DNA of 64,000 nucleotides from Allopusillimonas ginsengisoli. GTDB taxonomy: Bacteria > Pseudomonadota > Gammaproteobacteria > Burkholderiales > Burkholderiaceae_B. Positions within the stretch are counted from its first letter, which is position 1, and each line of letters starts with the position of its first letter. Below are positions 45,382 through 56,029 of this stretch, piece after piece. A program made the translations under genes and the position numbers. Below the pieces are notes generated by a model, which was not told where the DNA came from, made no database searches, and saw nothing but the letters and a program-made list of their open reading frames with translations. The stretch covers positions 144,313 through 208,312 of the forward strand of contig NZ_SDQE01000007.1 in NCBI RefSeq assembly GCF_004153455.1. The letters run 5' to 3'.

Positions 45382-46563
45382 CTATTCCGTTATTCTGTCG
45401 AGCGTCTGGCGAGCAATGACCACCTCTTCGTTTGTCGCCAGCACATACACGGCGATGGCGCTATTTGAGGCTGAAATACAGCACGCATCGGCGACATTGC
45501 TTGCGGCGTCGATTGTGATTCCCATCCAGCTCAACTGCTCACAGATGCCGGCGCGGATCACTGGCGAGTTCTCCCCGATACCTGCGGTAAAAACCAGCGC
45601 GTCAAGACCGCGGCTCGCCACGCACAGGCCTGCCAGGCTTTCCGCGACGCGATAAATAAAATAGTCCACGGCGAGCTTTGCAGCGCCCGACGCCGAGGCC
45701 AGCAGATCCCGGATATCACCGCTCAGCCCCGACAGGCCCTTGAGGCCTGACTCGTTATAGAGAAGATGCTGAACTTGCTCAGGGGTGTATCCCTGTTTCA
45801 GCATCCATAACACCACGCCCGGGTCCAGCCGTCCGGGACGCGTGCTCATCGGCAGACCATCCAGCGCAGTGAAGCCCATTGTGCTGTCCACACTGCGGCC
45901 ATCTATCATGGCGCACGCCGATGCGCCAGCCCCCAAATGCGCCACGATCACCCTGCCGCGGGCGACTTCGGGCCAATCGTGCCGTAGCCTCTGCGCGATA
46001 TAGTCATAGGACAGCCCATGGAAACCATAGCGGCGTATACCCTGCTCGTGCAGATACTGGGGTATGGCAAAGCGCTGCACAACCTGGCTATGTCCTTTGT
46101 GAAACGCCGTGTCGAAACACGCGACCTGCCTGACATGCGGCCACAGCGCCCTGATGACACGGACCGGTGCGAGGTTGTTGTGCTGATGCAGGGGCGCCAA
46201 AGGCGCCAGTGTCTCCAGTTCCCCGAGAACCTCGTCATCGAGGATAACGCTCTGAGCATAGCGCGGCCCACCGTGAACGATTCGATGCCCCACTGCAATC
46301 GGCGCACGGTCTATTTTGCGGCGCAACCAACTCAACAACAAGTCCTGCGCCAGGCGCAGATCAGCCGCGTCGATCGAGGGCACCGCGTCATCGACCAGAA
46401 TGGCCCCGTTCTCGGCCTTCACGCGAAAAGTAGGCTCTAAACCACCAATTCCCGATATCTGCCCACCATAGGCGAACGCCAATGAGGTTGCTGTTGGAAG
46501 TCGATAGACCTGAAACTTCAGGCTCGAGCTTCCGGCATTGACCACAAGCAATATGTCCGTCAT
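45382..46563 (-). CDS. ackA: Acetate kinase
   Basis: 393-residue enzyme that interconverts acetyl phosphate plus ADP with acetate plus ATP. The N-terminal NAGSSSLKFQVY motif (residues 9-20), VGHRIVHGG and the TGIGENS segment near the C-terminus are all present. AAGGTG precedes the ATG at 46563. It is divergent from phosphoketolase, with which it makes ATP from xylulose 5-phosphate by way of acetyl phosphate. Confidence 0.95.
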   Translation of the reverse strand: MTDILLVVNAGSSSLKFQVYRLPTATSLAFAYGGQISGIGGLEPTFRVKAENGAILVDDAVPSIDAADLRLAQDLLLSWLRRKIDRAPIAVGHRIVHGGPRYAQSVILDDEVLGELETLAPLAPLHQHNNLAPVRVIRALWPHVRQVACFDTAFHKGHSQVVQRFAIPQYLHEQGIRRYGFHGLSYDYIAQRLRHDWPEVARGRVIVAHLGAGASACAMIDGRSVDSTMGFTALDGLPMSTRPGRLDPGVVLWMLKQGYTPEQVQHLLYNESGLKGLSGLSGDIRDLLASASGAAKLAVDYFIYRVAESLAGLCVASRGLDALVFTAGIGENSPVIRAGICEQLSWMGITIDAASNVADACCISASNSAIAVYVLATNEEVVIARQTLDRITE

Positions 46564-46760
46564 GTGCGCACCTTGAAGGCGGCGAGCGCGAGTGAGACCG
46601 CTGGCCGCTTAGCAATTCACGGTTTGCCGGCGCGCTCCGATGCCGACGCCACATGACACATGCCGATGACAGCATGATCTTTAAGCTGTTTGCATTGATG
46701 CGCAAGACATACCCGGCTGCCCTCCCCCCTCTTTCCAGAGGCTCAGCATAGCGTGATGAG

Positions 46761-46774
46761 TTGATCTGTGTCAG
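46761..46774. promoter_or_regulatory. Possible FNR/ANR box
   Basis: TTGATCTGTGTCAG in the ackA-phosphoketolase divergent region. It matches the FNR/ANR consensus TTGAT-N4-ATCAA at most positions of the left half and TCA of the right half. Low-oxygen control would fit acetyl-phosphate fermentation. The match is imperfect. The remainder of the 446-bp intergenic region holds no visible gene. Confidence 0.35.
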
Positions 46775-47009
46775 GTTTACAAAAGAACGCTTCTTAAAGT
46801 GCTTTGCGATATGCAAGAATCAAACTTGTGGGGCGCGATTGCCGATAGCCCATGCATTTCAACTACGCCCGGGGGAGATACTGCATACTACCACCAGGGC
46901 GCCCTGGCGAACTCACGCTGACAAGACCTTTCTGATGCAAGCGCCTTCGTCGCTCAACGATTCGTCTGCATGGACCGCCCAACTCCCTGAGCGTAATGGA
47001 GAGATCGAC

Positions 47010-49376
47010 ATGACTTCACCAAGTAAGCGTCAGGATCTGCAATTGCTGGATGCCTACTGGAGGGCGGCGAACTTCCTTTCGGTAGGTCAAATCTATCTCC
47101 TGGATAATCCCTTGCTCAGGCAACCGCTGACTATCGATCATGTCAAGCCCAGGCTGCTTGGCCATTGGGGAACCTCTCCCGGCCTGAACTTCATCTATGT
47201 ACACCTGAATCGCGCCATTCAGAAGCATGACATCGATATGATCTACGTCTGCGGCCCAGGACATGGCGGCCCGGCCATCGTCGCCAACACTTGGCTGGAA
47301 GGGACATACAGCGAAGTCTATCCCGCCGTGCCGCAGAACGAGGCGGGAATGCTAGCCCTGTTTCGCCAGTTCTCGTTTCCAGGCGGCATTCCCAGCCATG
47401 TTGCGCCGGATGTTCCCGGCTCGATCAACGAGGGCGGAGAACTGGGGTATTCGCTTAGCCACGCCTATGGTGCCGCGTTCGACAATCCCGATCTCATCGT
47501 TGCCTGCGTAGTGGGTGACGGCGAGGCCGAAACCGGGGCCTTGGCGGCATCGTGGCATTCAAACAAGTTTCTGAACCCCCGCAATGATGGAGCGGTGCTC
47601 CCCATTCTGCACTTGAACGGTTACAAGATTGCCAATCCTGCCATCTTGGCCCGCATCGCTCATGACGAGTTGGGTAATCTGTTCAAGGGCTATGGCTACC
47701 ATCCGATTTTCGTAGAAGGTAGCGATCCGCTGACCATGCATCAAGACATGGCTTCCGCCCTTGACGAGAGCCTGGCGCGCATACAGGCCATACAGCAGAG
47801 TGCACGCAATAGGGCCGAGATAACTCGCCCGGCATGGCCCATGATCATCCTGCGCAGCCCCAAAGGCTGGACTGGGCCGAAGGAAGTGGATGGACTCAAA
47901 ACAGAAGGCTTCTGGCGTTCTCACCAGGTGCCTTTGGCCAACTTAGCCAAGTCCAAGGATCACTTGCGGCTGCTGGAACAATGGATGCGTAGCTATCGTC
48001 CGGAAGAGCTATTCGACGAGGCCGGACGTCTGCGGCCGGAATTACGGGCCCTGGCGCCCAAGGGCAACCGGCGCATGAGCGCCAATCCTCACGCCAATGG
48101 AGGACTGCTGTACAAACCGCTGATTCTGCCTGAACTGAATGAGTTTGCGCTGAAGGTACCCTCGCCCGGCGAAGCGACGGCCGAGTCAACGCGAATCATG
48201 GGGCAGTACCTTGCGGGCGTGGTTCGAGCCAATGCCTCCCAGCGCAACTTTCGCCTGGTGGGTCCGGACGAAACCACGTCGAACCGGCTTGACGCGGTCA
48301 TTACCGAAAGTTCTCGCGCCTGGATGGCCCAGATGCTTCCCGAGGACACAGACCTGAGTCCCGAGGGCCGAGTACTCGAGGTCTTGTCAGAAACCACGTG
48401 CCAGGGTTGGCTGGAGGGCTATCTGTTGACTGGGCGTCATGGCATGTTCTCGTGCTATGAGGCTTTTATTCATATCGTCGATTCCATGTTCAACCAACAT
48501 GCGAAATGGCTGGATGCATGCAGCGACTTGCCCTGGCGTAAACCTATTGCCTCTCTGAATTACCTGCTGACCAGCCACGTATGGCGGCAGGACCACAACG
48601 GGTTCAGCCATCAGGATCCAGGGTTCATCGATGTGGCGCTTAACAAGAAACCCGGCATCGTAAGAGTGTATCTACCGCCTGACGCCAACACACTGCTGTG
48701 GACCACGCGTCACATCCTGAGCACATGCAATCTCATCAATATCGTCGTCGCGGGCAAACAACCCTCTCATCAATGGCTGTCGCTCGATGCCGCGCAGGCA
48801 CATTGCGCACGGGGTCTGGGAAAATGGGAATGGGCCTCCAACGATGAGGCAGACGAGCCCGATATTGTTCTTGCCTGCGCAGGTGACGTCCCAACGCTTG
48901 AAACGCTGGCTGCCGTAGGTATTCTGCGCGAACACCTTCCAAAGCTGAAAATTCGCGTGATCAACGTGGTCGATCTGATGACGCTGCTGCCGGCCGAGGT
49001 ACACCCACACGGGCTGCCTCGTGAGCAATTCGATGCGTTGTTCACGGCGGATCGTCCCGTTGTCTTCGCCTATCACGGCTATCCCTGGACGATTCACCGT
49101 CTGACCTACCGCAGCACGAACCACGACAACATCCACGTACGCGGCTACCAGGAAGAAGGGAGCACCACGACACCCTTTGACATGACCGTGCTAAATCGCC
49201 TGGATCGGTTCCATCTGGTGTGCGATGTCCTGGATTACGTTGCAGGCCTGGGCATCGAGGCTGACAACTTGCGTGAGGTGATGGTGCACAAACTCAACAC
49301 ACACTCCCAATACATTCGCCAGCATGGAGAAGACATGCCCGAGATTCAAGAATGGAAATGGGACGCGGGAAAATAA
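47010..49376 (+). CDS. xfp: Phosphoketolase (xylulose 5-phosphate / fructose 6-phosphate)
   Basis: 788-residue thiamine-diphosphate enzyme that splits xylulose 5-phosphate (or fructose 6-phosphate) with phosphate into acetyl phosphate and glyceraldehyde 3-phosphate (or erythrose 4-phosphate). GHGGP at 84-88 and the cofactor motif GDGEAETG at 169-176 are present, and the length matches the family. GGAGAG precedes the ATG at 47010. An upstream ATG at 46935 in the same frame would add 25 residues but has no better site. Divergent from ackA. Confidence 0.93.
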   Translation: MTSPSKRQDLQLLDAYWRAANFLSVGQIYLLDNPLLRQPLTIDHVKPRLLGHWGTSPGLNFIYVHLNRAIQKHDIDMIYVCGPGHGGPAIVANTWLEGTYSEVYPAVPQNEAGMLALFRQFSFPGGIPSHVAPDVPGSINEGGELGYSLSHAYGAAFDNPDLIVACVVGDGEAETGALAASWHSNKFLNPRNDGAVLPILHLNGYKIANPAILARIAHDELGNLFKGYGYHPIFVEGSDPLTMHQDMASALDESLARIQAIQQSARNRAEITRPAWPMIILRSPKGWTGPKEVDGLKTEGFWRSHQVPLANLAKSKDHLRLLEQWMRSYRPEELFDEAGRLRPELRALAPKGNRRMSANPHANGGLLYKPLILPELNEFALKVPSPGEATAESTRIMGQYLAGVVRANASQRNFRLVGPDETTSNRLDAVITESSRAWMAQMLPEDTDLSPEGRVLEVLSETTCQGWLEGYLLTGRHGMFSCYEAFIHIVDSMFNQHAKWLDACSDLPWRKPIASLNYLLTSHVWRQDHNGFSHQDPGFIDVALNKKPGIVRVYLPPDANTLLWTTRHILSTCNLINIVVAGKQPSHQWLSLDAAQAHCARGLGKWEWASNDEADEPDIVLACAGDVPTLETLAAVGILREHLPKLKIRVINVVDLMTLLPAEVHPHGLPREQFDALFTADRPVVFAYHGYPWTIHRLTYRSTNHDNIHVRGYQEEGSTTTPFDMTVLNRLDRFHLVCDVLDYVAGLGIEADNLREVMVHKLNTHSQYIRQHGEDMPEIQEWKWDAGK

Positions 49377-49394
49377 ACCCCACCGTCACTAGAA

Positions 49395-50375
49395 CTAAGC
49401 GGCGCTATAACTCACCGGCACCCACTCATACTCCGTTCCCATATGCCGAATGTGGCCGAGTCCTGGGAACGAAATGTGCGCCGCGGCAACCATATATCTT
49501 TGCCGTGCCGCGTCGGCCAAAGCCGATTCGCGTTGCGTCCGCGCGCGCTCGGCATCGCTGTCGAACTGAATGGTAACGGACGGGTCGGCAAGCTGGATCG
49601 GGGCGAAATGAACCGTGTCGCCCCATATAACCAGCCTTTGCCCTTTGCTCTCCACCGAATAAAAGGTATGGCCCGGTGTGTGGCCCGGTGCCTCAATAGT
49701 CCGAATCCCGGGAAAAAGTTCGGTTGCACCATTGAAGGGCGCCACTTTGCCAGAAATATGATAGGGCGCCATCGAGGCGCGCCCCTGTGGAAAAGAGTGC
49801 TGCTGATACGCTGGCGCATTTGCCTCGGCTTGAGCATCAGACCAATGATCGAGCTCGGCCTGATGCACGTGAACGACCGCGTTGGGAAATACTATTTTTT
49901 CATCAATCACCAAGCCGCCGGAGTGATCGGCATGCACATGGGTTAATAACACATCGTTGATTTGCCCTGGCTGATAACCAGCAGCACGAAGATTGGCAAG
50001 CAGTTGCCCTCCTCCCCCTCGTGAAGCGAACAACTCTCCAGCGCCGGTATCTACCAACACGACGCGAGTTCCGGTATCGATGAGAAAGGCATTGATCGAT
50101 ACCTCGACCGGCAACGATTGAAAATTGCGCGTTATCAAGGTTTGGATCTGCGCTTGCGTGATGTTATTCAGCACTTTGTCGAGTGCAAGAGAAACAGTAC
50201 CGTCGGACAGCGCCGTCACGACAAAATCGCCAAGTGCCATCCGATAAAAACCGGGTGCCTGCGTGCGTAGCAATGGTGTTACGGAGTTAGCAATGGTTGG
50301 CGCCGAGGGTACTACGCAGTGCTCAGATGCCGCTGCGAAGATAGACGCACACAGGCAAAGCGGGCGGAATCTCAT
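49395..50375 (-). CDS. Exported MBL-fold metallo-hydrolase
   Basis: 326-residue metallo-beta-lactamase-fold hydrolase with a signal-peptide-like N-terminus. The metal motif HVHADH is at 146-151, a GHTPGHT segment gives a further ligand His, and a WGDTVH strand the bridging Asp. The sequence is of the lactonase-like group also represented by the gene at 36887. It converges with the phosphoketolase gene. Periplasmic location and lactone hydrolysis are inferred. Confidence 0.8.
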   Translation of the reverse strand: MRFRPLCLCASIFAAASEHCVVPSAPTIANSVTPLLRTQAPGFYRMALGDFVVTALSDGTVSLALDKVLNNITQAQIQTLITRNFQSLPVEVSINAFLIDTGTRVVLVDTGAGELFASRGGGGQLLANLRAAGYQPGQINDVLLTHVHADHSGGLVIDEKIVFPNAVVHVHQAELDHWSDAQAEANAPAYQQHSFPQGRASMAPYHISGKVAPFNGATELFPGIRTIEAPGHTPGHTFYSVESKGQRLVIWGDTVHFAPIQLADPSVTIQFDSDAERARTQRESALADAARQRYMVAAAHISFPGLGHIRHMGTEYEWVPVSYSAA

Positions 50376-50484
50376 GATTTATCGTTCACTAATAAATTGC
50401 GGGCTAATGCCAGCAGAAATGGTGGCGGACTTTGACGACTGTATCAACTGAAAATAGAGTTTATATAGCATCGCACAGAATCAA

Positions 50485-51471
50485 CTACCGGAAATGACAA
50501 GCAACCAGATGCTCTACACCGTTAGAAGAAGGGCGCTTTGTCAGTGGAGGAACTGTTGTCTTACAGATATCCCTCGCCAGAGGGCAACGTGTGTGAAAAC
50601 AGCAACCTGATGGCGGGTTCGCGGGGCTCGGCGGATCGCCATTCAGCAATATGCGCACGGCCGGTTTACGCGGATCTGGCACAGGAGCGGCCGAAAGCAA
50701 AACTTCTGTATATGGATGCAGGGCAGCCGAAAACAGAGTATCGCGATCCGTAGTCTCCACAATATGGCCAAGATACATGACCGCCACGCGATGGCTGATG
50801 TGCCGAACCACCGCAAGATCATGCGCCACGAACAGATAGGCAATCCCGAATTCAGCCTGAAGGTCCATCAGCAGGTTCACAACCTGAGCCTGAACCGACA
50901 CGTCAAGCGCCGACACAGGCTCATCACAAACGATGAGCTTGGGATTCACCGCAAGCGCACGCGCAATACCCAAGCGCTGTCGCTGGCCGCCTGAAAACTC
51001 ATGTGGATACTTGGTTACCGCTTCAGGGCGCAGCCCGACTTTGCTAAATAGCCATTCAACCCGCTCGCGCTGCTCGGGACGAGACATTCGCCCAAAATTT
51101 TTCAAAGGCTCGGCAACGATATTGCCCGCCGAAAGGCGAGGACTGAGCGACGCGTACGGATCCTGGAAAATGATCTGTATATCGCGTCGATGTGCTCGCA
51201 TTTCCTCGTCGCTTAATACCAGCAACTCTTGACCTGCCAGTCGCACCGAACCCGAGGTCGGTTCGACCAATCGCATCACGCATTTAGCTGTGGTTGTTTT
51301 GCCGCAACCAGATTCGCCAACGAGGGACAAGGTTTCACCTGAGGCGACGTCGAATGAGACGCCACTCACCGCTTGGATCGGAGCTCGCGATTTACCCAGC
51401 CACTGCCGAGGAAAGAGATAGTGCTTCTTGAGGTTCTCGACTCTGAGCAATGGTTGTTTGGATGTGGTCAT
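50485..51471 (-). CDS. Dipeptide/oligopeptide-type ABC ATPase (DppF-like)
   Basis: 328-residue ATPase: Walker A GESGCGKT at 52-59, signature FSGGQRQR at 158-165, Walker B LIVCDE at 178-183, and the C-terminal oligo_HPY extension with a Cys-rich [14 protein letters not shown] segment. Its ATG overlaps the DppD-like stop by ATGA. Last gene of a six-gene operon with permeases, binding protein and an aspartoacylase-like enzyme. Confidence 0.9.
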   Translation of the reverse strand: MTTSKQPLLRVENLKKHYLFPRQWLGKSRAPIQAVSGVSFDVASGETLSLVGESGCGKTTTAKCVMRLVEPTSGSVRLAGQELLVLSDEEMRAHRRDIQIIFQDPYASLSPRLSAGNIVAEPLKNFGRMSRPEQRERVEWLFSKVGLRPEAVTKYPHEFSGGQRQRLGIARALAVNPKLIVCDEPVSALDVSVQAQVVNLLMDLQAEFGIAYLFVAHDLAVVRHISHRVAVMYLGHIVETTDRDTLFSAALHPYTEVLLSAAPVPDPRKPAVRILLNGDPPSPANPPSGCCFHTRCPLARDICKTTVPPLTKRPSSNGVEHLVACHFR

Positions 51472-52505
51472 GCAGTGACGCTCTCTTTCAGATTAATGCG
51501 GCCATCCTCGACCGCGAAGCACGCTACGGCATGGTCGTCGCCCGGCATCGTGAGTTGAGGTATCGCACTGCGACAGAGATCATCCGCATAGGCGCAGCGG
51601 GCTGCAAACGAACAACCATGCCGTGGCTCTTGTGGGGAAGGAACCATGCCCGGAATCTCAGTCAGGCGCCGGCTGTTGACACTCATGGAAGGCATGGACT
51701 TCATCAAAGCACGGGTATAAGGATGCAGTGGTCGGTCGAACAAGTCGAACACTGAAGCCTCCTCAACTTTGCGCCCAGCGTACATTACGGCAACACGATC
51801 GCAGTTTTCCGCGACCACCCCGAGATCGTGGGTGATCATCACCACCCCCATTCCAAGCTCCTGACGTAGCCTGCGGATCAAGTCGAGGATCTGTGCCTGG
51901 ATCGTCACATCGAGTGCGGTAGTCGGCTCGTCCGCAATCAACACCTCTGGATTACAGGCTAGTGCCAGCGCGATCATCACACGTTGACGCATGCCACCGG
52001 AGAGCTGATGGGGATACTCATTGACGCGTCGTTCCGGTTCTGGGATCTGTACCAGACGCAGCATCTCGATGGCGCGCCCGATCGCCTCGGCGTGGCCTGC
52101 GCCCTGATGTACCTGCACAGTCTCGGCAATTTGCCGCCCGATCGACAAAACAGGATTCAATGAGGTCATCGGCTCCTGAAAAATCATCGAGATACGATTG
52201 CCGCGAATCCGGCGCATCTCTTTTTCGCTCAGACTCAGCAACTCGGTGCCGCGCAGTCGGACTTCGCCGCGAATGCGGGCCGGGGGTGTGGCCAGCAGGC
52301 GTAGAATGGACATCGCTGTAACACTCTTGCCGCATCCAGACTCACCGACTACGCCCAGCGTTTGGCCTGAGCGTACAGTGTAGGAAACTCCATCAACCGC
52401 CCGTGCGGGCCCGGTCAATGTATCGAAACTCGTGTGCAGGTTCAGAACTTCGAGCAGCGGTTCGCCGTTAACGAGTGGAGGCCGAGGCATTAAGGACAGT
52501 GTCAT
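51468..52505 (-). CDS. Dipeptide/oligopeptide-type ABC ATPase (DppD-like)
   Basis: 345-residue ATPase: Walker A GESGCGKS at 54-61, signature LSGGMRQR at 168-175, Walker B VLIADE at 188-193, and an oligo_HPY C-terminus. It pairs with the following DppF-like ATPase, and the genes overlap by four bases. Spacing to the upstream permease is 17 bp. Confidence 0.9.
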   Translation of the reverse strand: MTLSLMPRPPLVNGEPLLEVLNLHTSFDTLTGPARAVDGVSYTVRSGQTLGVVGESGCGKSVTAMSILRLLATPPARIRGEVRLRGTELLSLSEKEMRRIRGNRISMIFQEPMTSLNPVLSIGRQIAETVQVHQGAGHAEAIGRAIEMLRLVQIPEPERRVNEYPHQLSGGMRQRVMIALALACNPEVLIADEPTTALDVTIQAQILDLIRRLRQELGMGVVMITHDLGVVAENCDRVAVMYAGRKVEEASVFDLFDRPLHPYTRALMKSMPSMSVNSRRLTEIPGMVPSPQEPRHGCSFAARCAYADDLCRSAIPQLTMPGDDHAVACFAVEDGRINLKESVTA

Positions 52506-52522
52506 AACGAAAGCTCCCAGCT

Positions 52523-53425
52523 TTACAGTTGACGTGATAAACGTGGATCAAGCGCATCGCGCATGCCGTCACCGAGCAGGTTGATTGCCAGCACCGTCGT
52601 AGCCAGCAAGATTCCCGGATACAGAATGAGATGAAAGTCCACGGCTATGAAATTGCGGCCTTCGGCAATCATGTTCCCCCAACTTGGTGTCTGTGCCGGG
52701 ACGCCAACGCCGAGAAACGATAGCGCTGCTTCGATCAGCACCGCTGACGCAGCCACGAAAGTAGCCTGAACGACCAACGGCGCAATCATGTTCGGCAAGA
52801 CATGGCGAGCCAGAATCATCGGCAAGCGTGTGCCGACGGCATGAGCTGCCTCGACATACTGCTGTTCGCGCAGCGTTAGTGCAAGCGAACGTACCAGCCG
52901 TACCATACGAGGAATTTCTGGAATGGTGATGGCGGCTATAACAGTAGTCAGATTGGGCTGCATGATTGCCATCAATGCGATTGCAAGCAGAATGCCGGGA
53001 ATCGCCATCAATCCATCCATCAATCGCATTACAAATACGTCGGTACAACGCACGAAGCTCGCGAGTAATCCCAGCAGTACACCCAGTACCGTGGTAAGGA
53101 TAGCCACCGACAGCCCAACGATCATTGACACACGACCGCCCCAGATGGCGCGGCTAAACACGTCTCGGCCTAGTGCGTCTGTACCGAGCCAGTGTTCGGT
53201 CGACGGGTGTTGCAGGCGTGCCAGCGGGTCCATGTCTCGTGGATCGTAGTTGGAGAGCCACGGCGCGGCGATTGTCAGCGCCGCAATGAGGACCAAAATA
53301 AGCACACCGATAATTAGCGTCGGACGCTTGCGTGCCCAATGCCAACGGGCCGGCACAAAGGGTTCATCTTCCGGTTCGGGTATTATTAGTGTCATGGTTT
53401 GGGCAATCGACGAAGTGTTGGTCAT
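52523..53425 (-). CDS. Dipeptide-type ABC permease (DppC-like)
   Basis: 300-residue permease with the N-terminal OppC-type helix, the [15 protein letters not shown] segment typical of this subunit, about six membrane helices, and the EAA loop around [21 protein letters not shown]. The ATG at 53425 is used; an in-frame codon at 53461 would overlap the upstream DppB-like gene. Only 13 bp separates it from that gene. Confidence 0.88.
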   Translation of the reverse strand: MTNTSSIAQTMTLIIPEPEDEPFVPARWHWARKRPTLIIGVLILVLIAALTIAAPWLSNYDPRDMDPLARLQHPSTEHWLGTDALGRDVFSRAIWGGRVSMIVGLSVAILTTVLGVLLGLLASFVRCTDVFVMRLMDGLMAIPGILLAIALMAIMQPNLTTVIAAITIPEIPRMVRLVRSLALTLREQQYVEAAHAVGTRLPMILARHVLPNMIAPLVVQATFVAASAVLIEAALSFLGVGVPAQTPSWGNMIAEGRNFIAVDFHLILYPGILLATTVLAINLLGDGMRDALDPRLSRQL

Positions 53426-53438
53426 TGTGAAAACCCAC

Positions 53439-54374
53439 TCAGTTTTTGATACGCGGATCAAACAAGCCGTAGCTCAAATCGATCAGCAGATTGATTAGGA
53501 CATACACACCAGCTGAAATGAACAGGACGCTCTGGATCACTGGATAGTCACGACGCTGTACCGAATCAATCACCAATCTGCCCAGACCCGGAATGGCAAA
53601 TACCGTCTCAGTGACCACCACTCCCCCGATCAGCAGCGCAATCCCGGCACCCACCGTGGTCGCGATAGGTACGGCCGCATTGCGCAGCGCATGACTCAAT
53701 ACCGCGAGCACACCCAGCCCCTTGGCGCGCGCCGTGCGTATGTAGTCCTCATTCAGTACTTCGAGCACTGTGGCTCGCGTCATGCGGGTAATGAGAGCCA
53801 CATAGATCAAAGCAAGATTGACGCACGGCAATACCAGGCTGCGAAACCACGCCATGGGATTCTGATCAAAGGGCACATAGCCCTGCACGGGAAACCAGTG
53901 CACATGGACTGCCATGGTGTAGATTAAAAAATAACCAACCAGAAAGCCTGGAACGGAAAACGCCAATACGGAAAAAAGCATAACTATCCGATCAATCCAG
54001 GTACCAGCGCGATATGCGGCTACGACACCCAGAGGAATGCCCACGACAACCGCCAAGAAAGTAGTGACTACAGTGATGGATAATGTCGGCCCTAATCTGG
54101 AGGCCAACAACTCATTAACTGGCACTTTCGTAAAAAGAGACGTACCGAAATTTCCTGTCGCCGTATGCCAAGCCCACTGAAAGAACTGCTGCCACAACGG
54201 TTGATCAAGCCCCAGCCCTGCGCGCAACGTCGCGATATCTGCAGCGCTAGCGGTGTCTCCCGCGATTTGTGCCGCGGGGTCCCCCGGCGAGAGATGAATA
54301 AGCAGAAAAACTAGGATAGCTACAACGGCCATTACAGGAATGGTTGCCAATATGCGACGCAATACGTAGTTCAT
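53439..54374 (-). CDS. Dipeptide-type ABC permease (DppB-like)
   Basis: 311-residue permease with about six helices, starting MNYVLRRILATIPV, with the typical FLLIHLSPGDPA segment after helix 1 and the TARAKGLG EAA-loop region. AGGACA precedes the ATG at 54374. It lies 31 bp after the substrate-binding protein gene in one operon. Confidence 0.88.
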   Translation of the reverse strand: MNYVLRRILATIPVMAVVAILVFLLIHLSPGDPAAQIAGDTASAADIATLRAGLGLDQPLWQQFFQWAWHTATGNFGTSLFTKVPVNELLASRLGPTLSITVVTTFLAVVVGIPLGVVAAYRAGTWIDRIVMLFSVLAFSVPGFLVGYFLIYTMAVHVHWFPVQGYVPFDQNPMAWFRSLVLPCVNLALIYVALITRMTRATVLEVLNEDYIRTARAKGLGVLAVLSHALRNAAVPIATTVGAGIALLIGGVVVTETVFAIPGLGRLVIDSVQRRDYPVIQSVLFISAGVYVLINLLIDLSYGLFDPRIKN

Positions 54375-54405
54375 GCTAGTGTCCTGATTACAAGTGCGTG
54401 GGCCG

Positions 54406-55989
54406 TTACTTACCAAGCCGCCAGAGTGTCGGCACGTCGTAATGCAACGCGTCGTAATTCTTGATCACCTTGCGCACGGCAAAAACACCAGAATATTGAC
54501 CTAAGGGTATATAGGGCACCACCTCGAACGCACGACGCTGAAACCTATCCAACGCATCCTTGCGCGTGACCGAGTCTGTAGCGCGGACCCACGCCGCTCT
54601 CAAAGCATCCAGCTCTTCATCACAGGGCCAGCCCGGCATGCTGTTTCCACACCTAGCACCTAACATAAAATTACTCAAGGGCGAGTCTACGCTCGACGCC
54701 ACAGCAAAAGTCGCGTAGGCACTCCATCCTCCTTCCTCAGGAGCGACCTTTTTGACACGGCGCGATACGATCGTCGCCCAATCCATCGACTGCGCATCGA
54801 CCTTGAATCCGACCTGTTTCATGGTCTGAATGGTAATCAGCGCCGCACTATTGAGATTCGCATAGTCAGTAGGTACCAGGACTACTACTTTTTCACCCTT
54901 GTAGCCCGATTCGACTAGTAACTGTCTGGCTTTTTCTATATTAGGCTTCTGGAAGGGTTCAGACCCCGCATTCGTGTCATTGGCCGCGCCGCAAATGAAG
55001 AAACTCGAACAATGCTTTAGCCGCATGTCTTTTCCGTACCCCATCCCAGCCATGAACGCTTCTTGATTGACCGCGTAGAGCATCGCCTGCCGAGCTTGTG
55101 CATTATTGAAAGGCGGATGTAGCTGATTGACAATAAGGCTAGCTTGATAGGCACCTCCGGTGCCCACCTTCACATCGGGATCAGTTCGTAGCGAGGGAAC
55201 GTTGTCGGGTGGCACGAGCTCCAGCACGTCCACTTCTCCACTCATCAGCGCCGCTGACGCAGAGTTTGCATCAGGCAAAATTAGCCATTCCACCCTGTCG
55301 TTGGAAGCAGACTTATTACCGGCGAGATAGCTGGGCGGATCGCTGCGTCCAACGTAGTGCGGATTGCGCACGAATACAACCTTATTACCAGGGGCCCACT
55401 CATCACGTTTGAAAATGTAAGGCCCACTGCTGTTGATGTCGGTTACTGGTCCGATACCTGCGGCCGTAATGGCCTTCTCCGACATGATGAATGGTGCATA
55501 ACTGGAAACCTTGGACAGCGCCTCCAGGACCAGTCCGAACGGCTTGTCCAGTGTAAGCGTGAAGGTATGATCATCGATCGACTCCCATTTCGCTCCGGCT
55601 GCCATCATTGCACCACCATAGCTGTCTTTCGTCGCCCAGCGCTTGAGCGACGCGATACAGTCCGCCGATGTCAAAGCGCTGCCGTCCTGAAATTCTAGTC
55701 CGGGGCGCAGGGTAAAAGTCCAGCGCCGGCCATCCTGCGATTTTGCATACTTCTCTACCATCTGCGGCTGTGGCACGCCCTGGGCATCCTGGGAAAACAG
55801 CGTGTCATACACCATATATCCGAAGTTCCGAGTTACGTAGTTGGTGGTGTACATAGGATCCAGCACCTTGAGATCGGCTTGCGGCACGAAACGCAGAATT
55901 TTGGCCGGCAACACACTTGAAGAGGCTGCGAAAGCGCAGTTAGCCGCGACCAATAACGACACAAGTCCGGTAATAATAGTTTTGATCAT
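54406..55989 (-). CDS. Peptide/opine-type ABC substrate-binding protein
   Basis: 527-residue periplasmic binding protein of family 5 (SBP_bac_5), signal peptide about residues 1-21 ending CAFA. Typical fold markers include KILRFVPQADLKVLDPMYTT at the start of the mature chain. The ATG at 55989 has GAGAG upstream. It follows the aspartoacylase-like gene by about 40 bp; the ligand may be an N-acylated or otherwise modified amino acid that this enzyme hydrolyses. Confidence 0.88.
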   Translation of the reverse strand: MIKTIITGLVSLLVAANCAFAASSSVLPAKILRFVPQADLKVLDPMYTTNYVTRNFGYMVYDTLFSQDAQGVPQPQMVEKYAKSQDGRRWTFTLRPGLEFQDGSALTSADCIASLKRWATKDSYGGAMMAAGAKWESIDDHTFTLTLDKPFGLVLEALSKVSSYAPFIMSEKAITAAGIGPVTDINSSGPYIFKRDEWAPGNKVVFVRNPHYVGRSDPPSYLAGNKSASNDRVEWLILPDANSASAALMSGEVDVLELVPPDNVPSLRTDPDVKVGTGGAYQASLIVNQLHPPFNNAQARQAMLYAVNQEAFMAGMGYGKDMRLKHCSSFFICGAANDTNAGSEPFQKPNIEKARQLLVESGYKGEKVVVLVPTDYANLNSAALITIQTMKQVGFKVDAQSMDWATIVSRRVKKVAPEEGGWSAYATFAVASSVDSPLSNFMLGARCGNSMPGWPCDEELDALRAAWVRATDSVTRKDALDRFQRRAFEVVPYIPLGQYSGVFAVRKVIKNYDALHYDVPTLWRLGK

Positions 55990-56029
55990 GTCAGCTCTCA
56001 GGAAAGAAAAAAGGTTGCGGCCCGCTGAA

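Noticed and set aside
46564..46760. Possible small RNA or extra gene in the ackA-phosphoketolase gap
   Set aside because: No hairpin or promoter-terminator pair or open frame strong enough.
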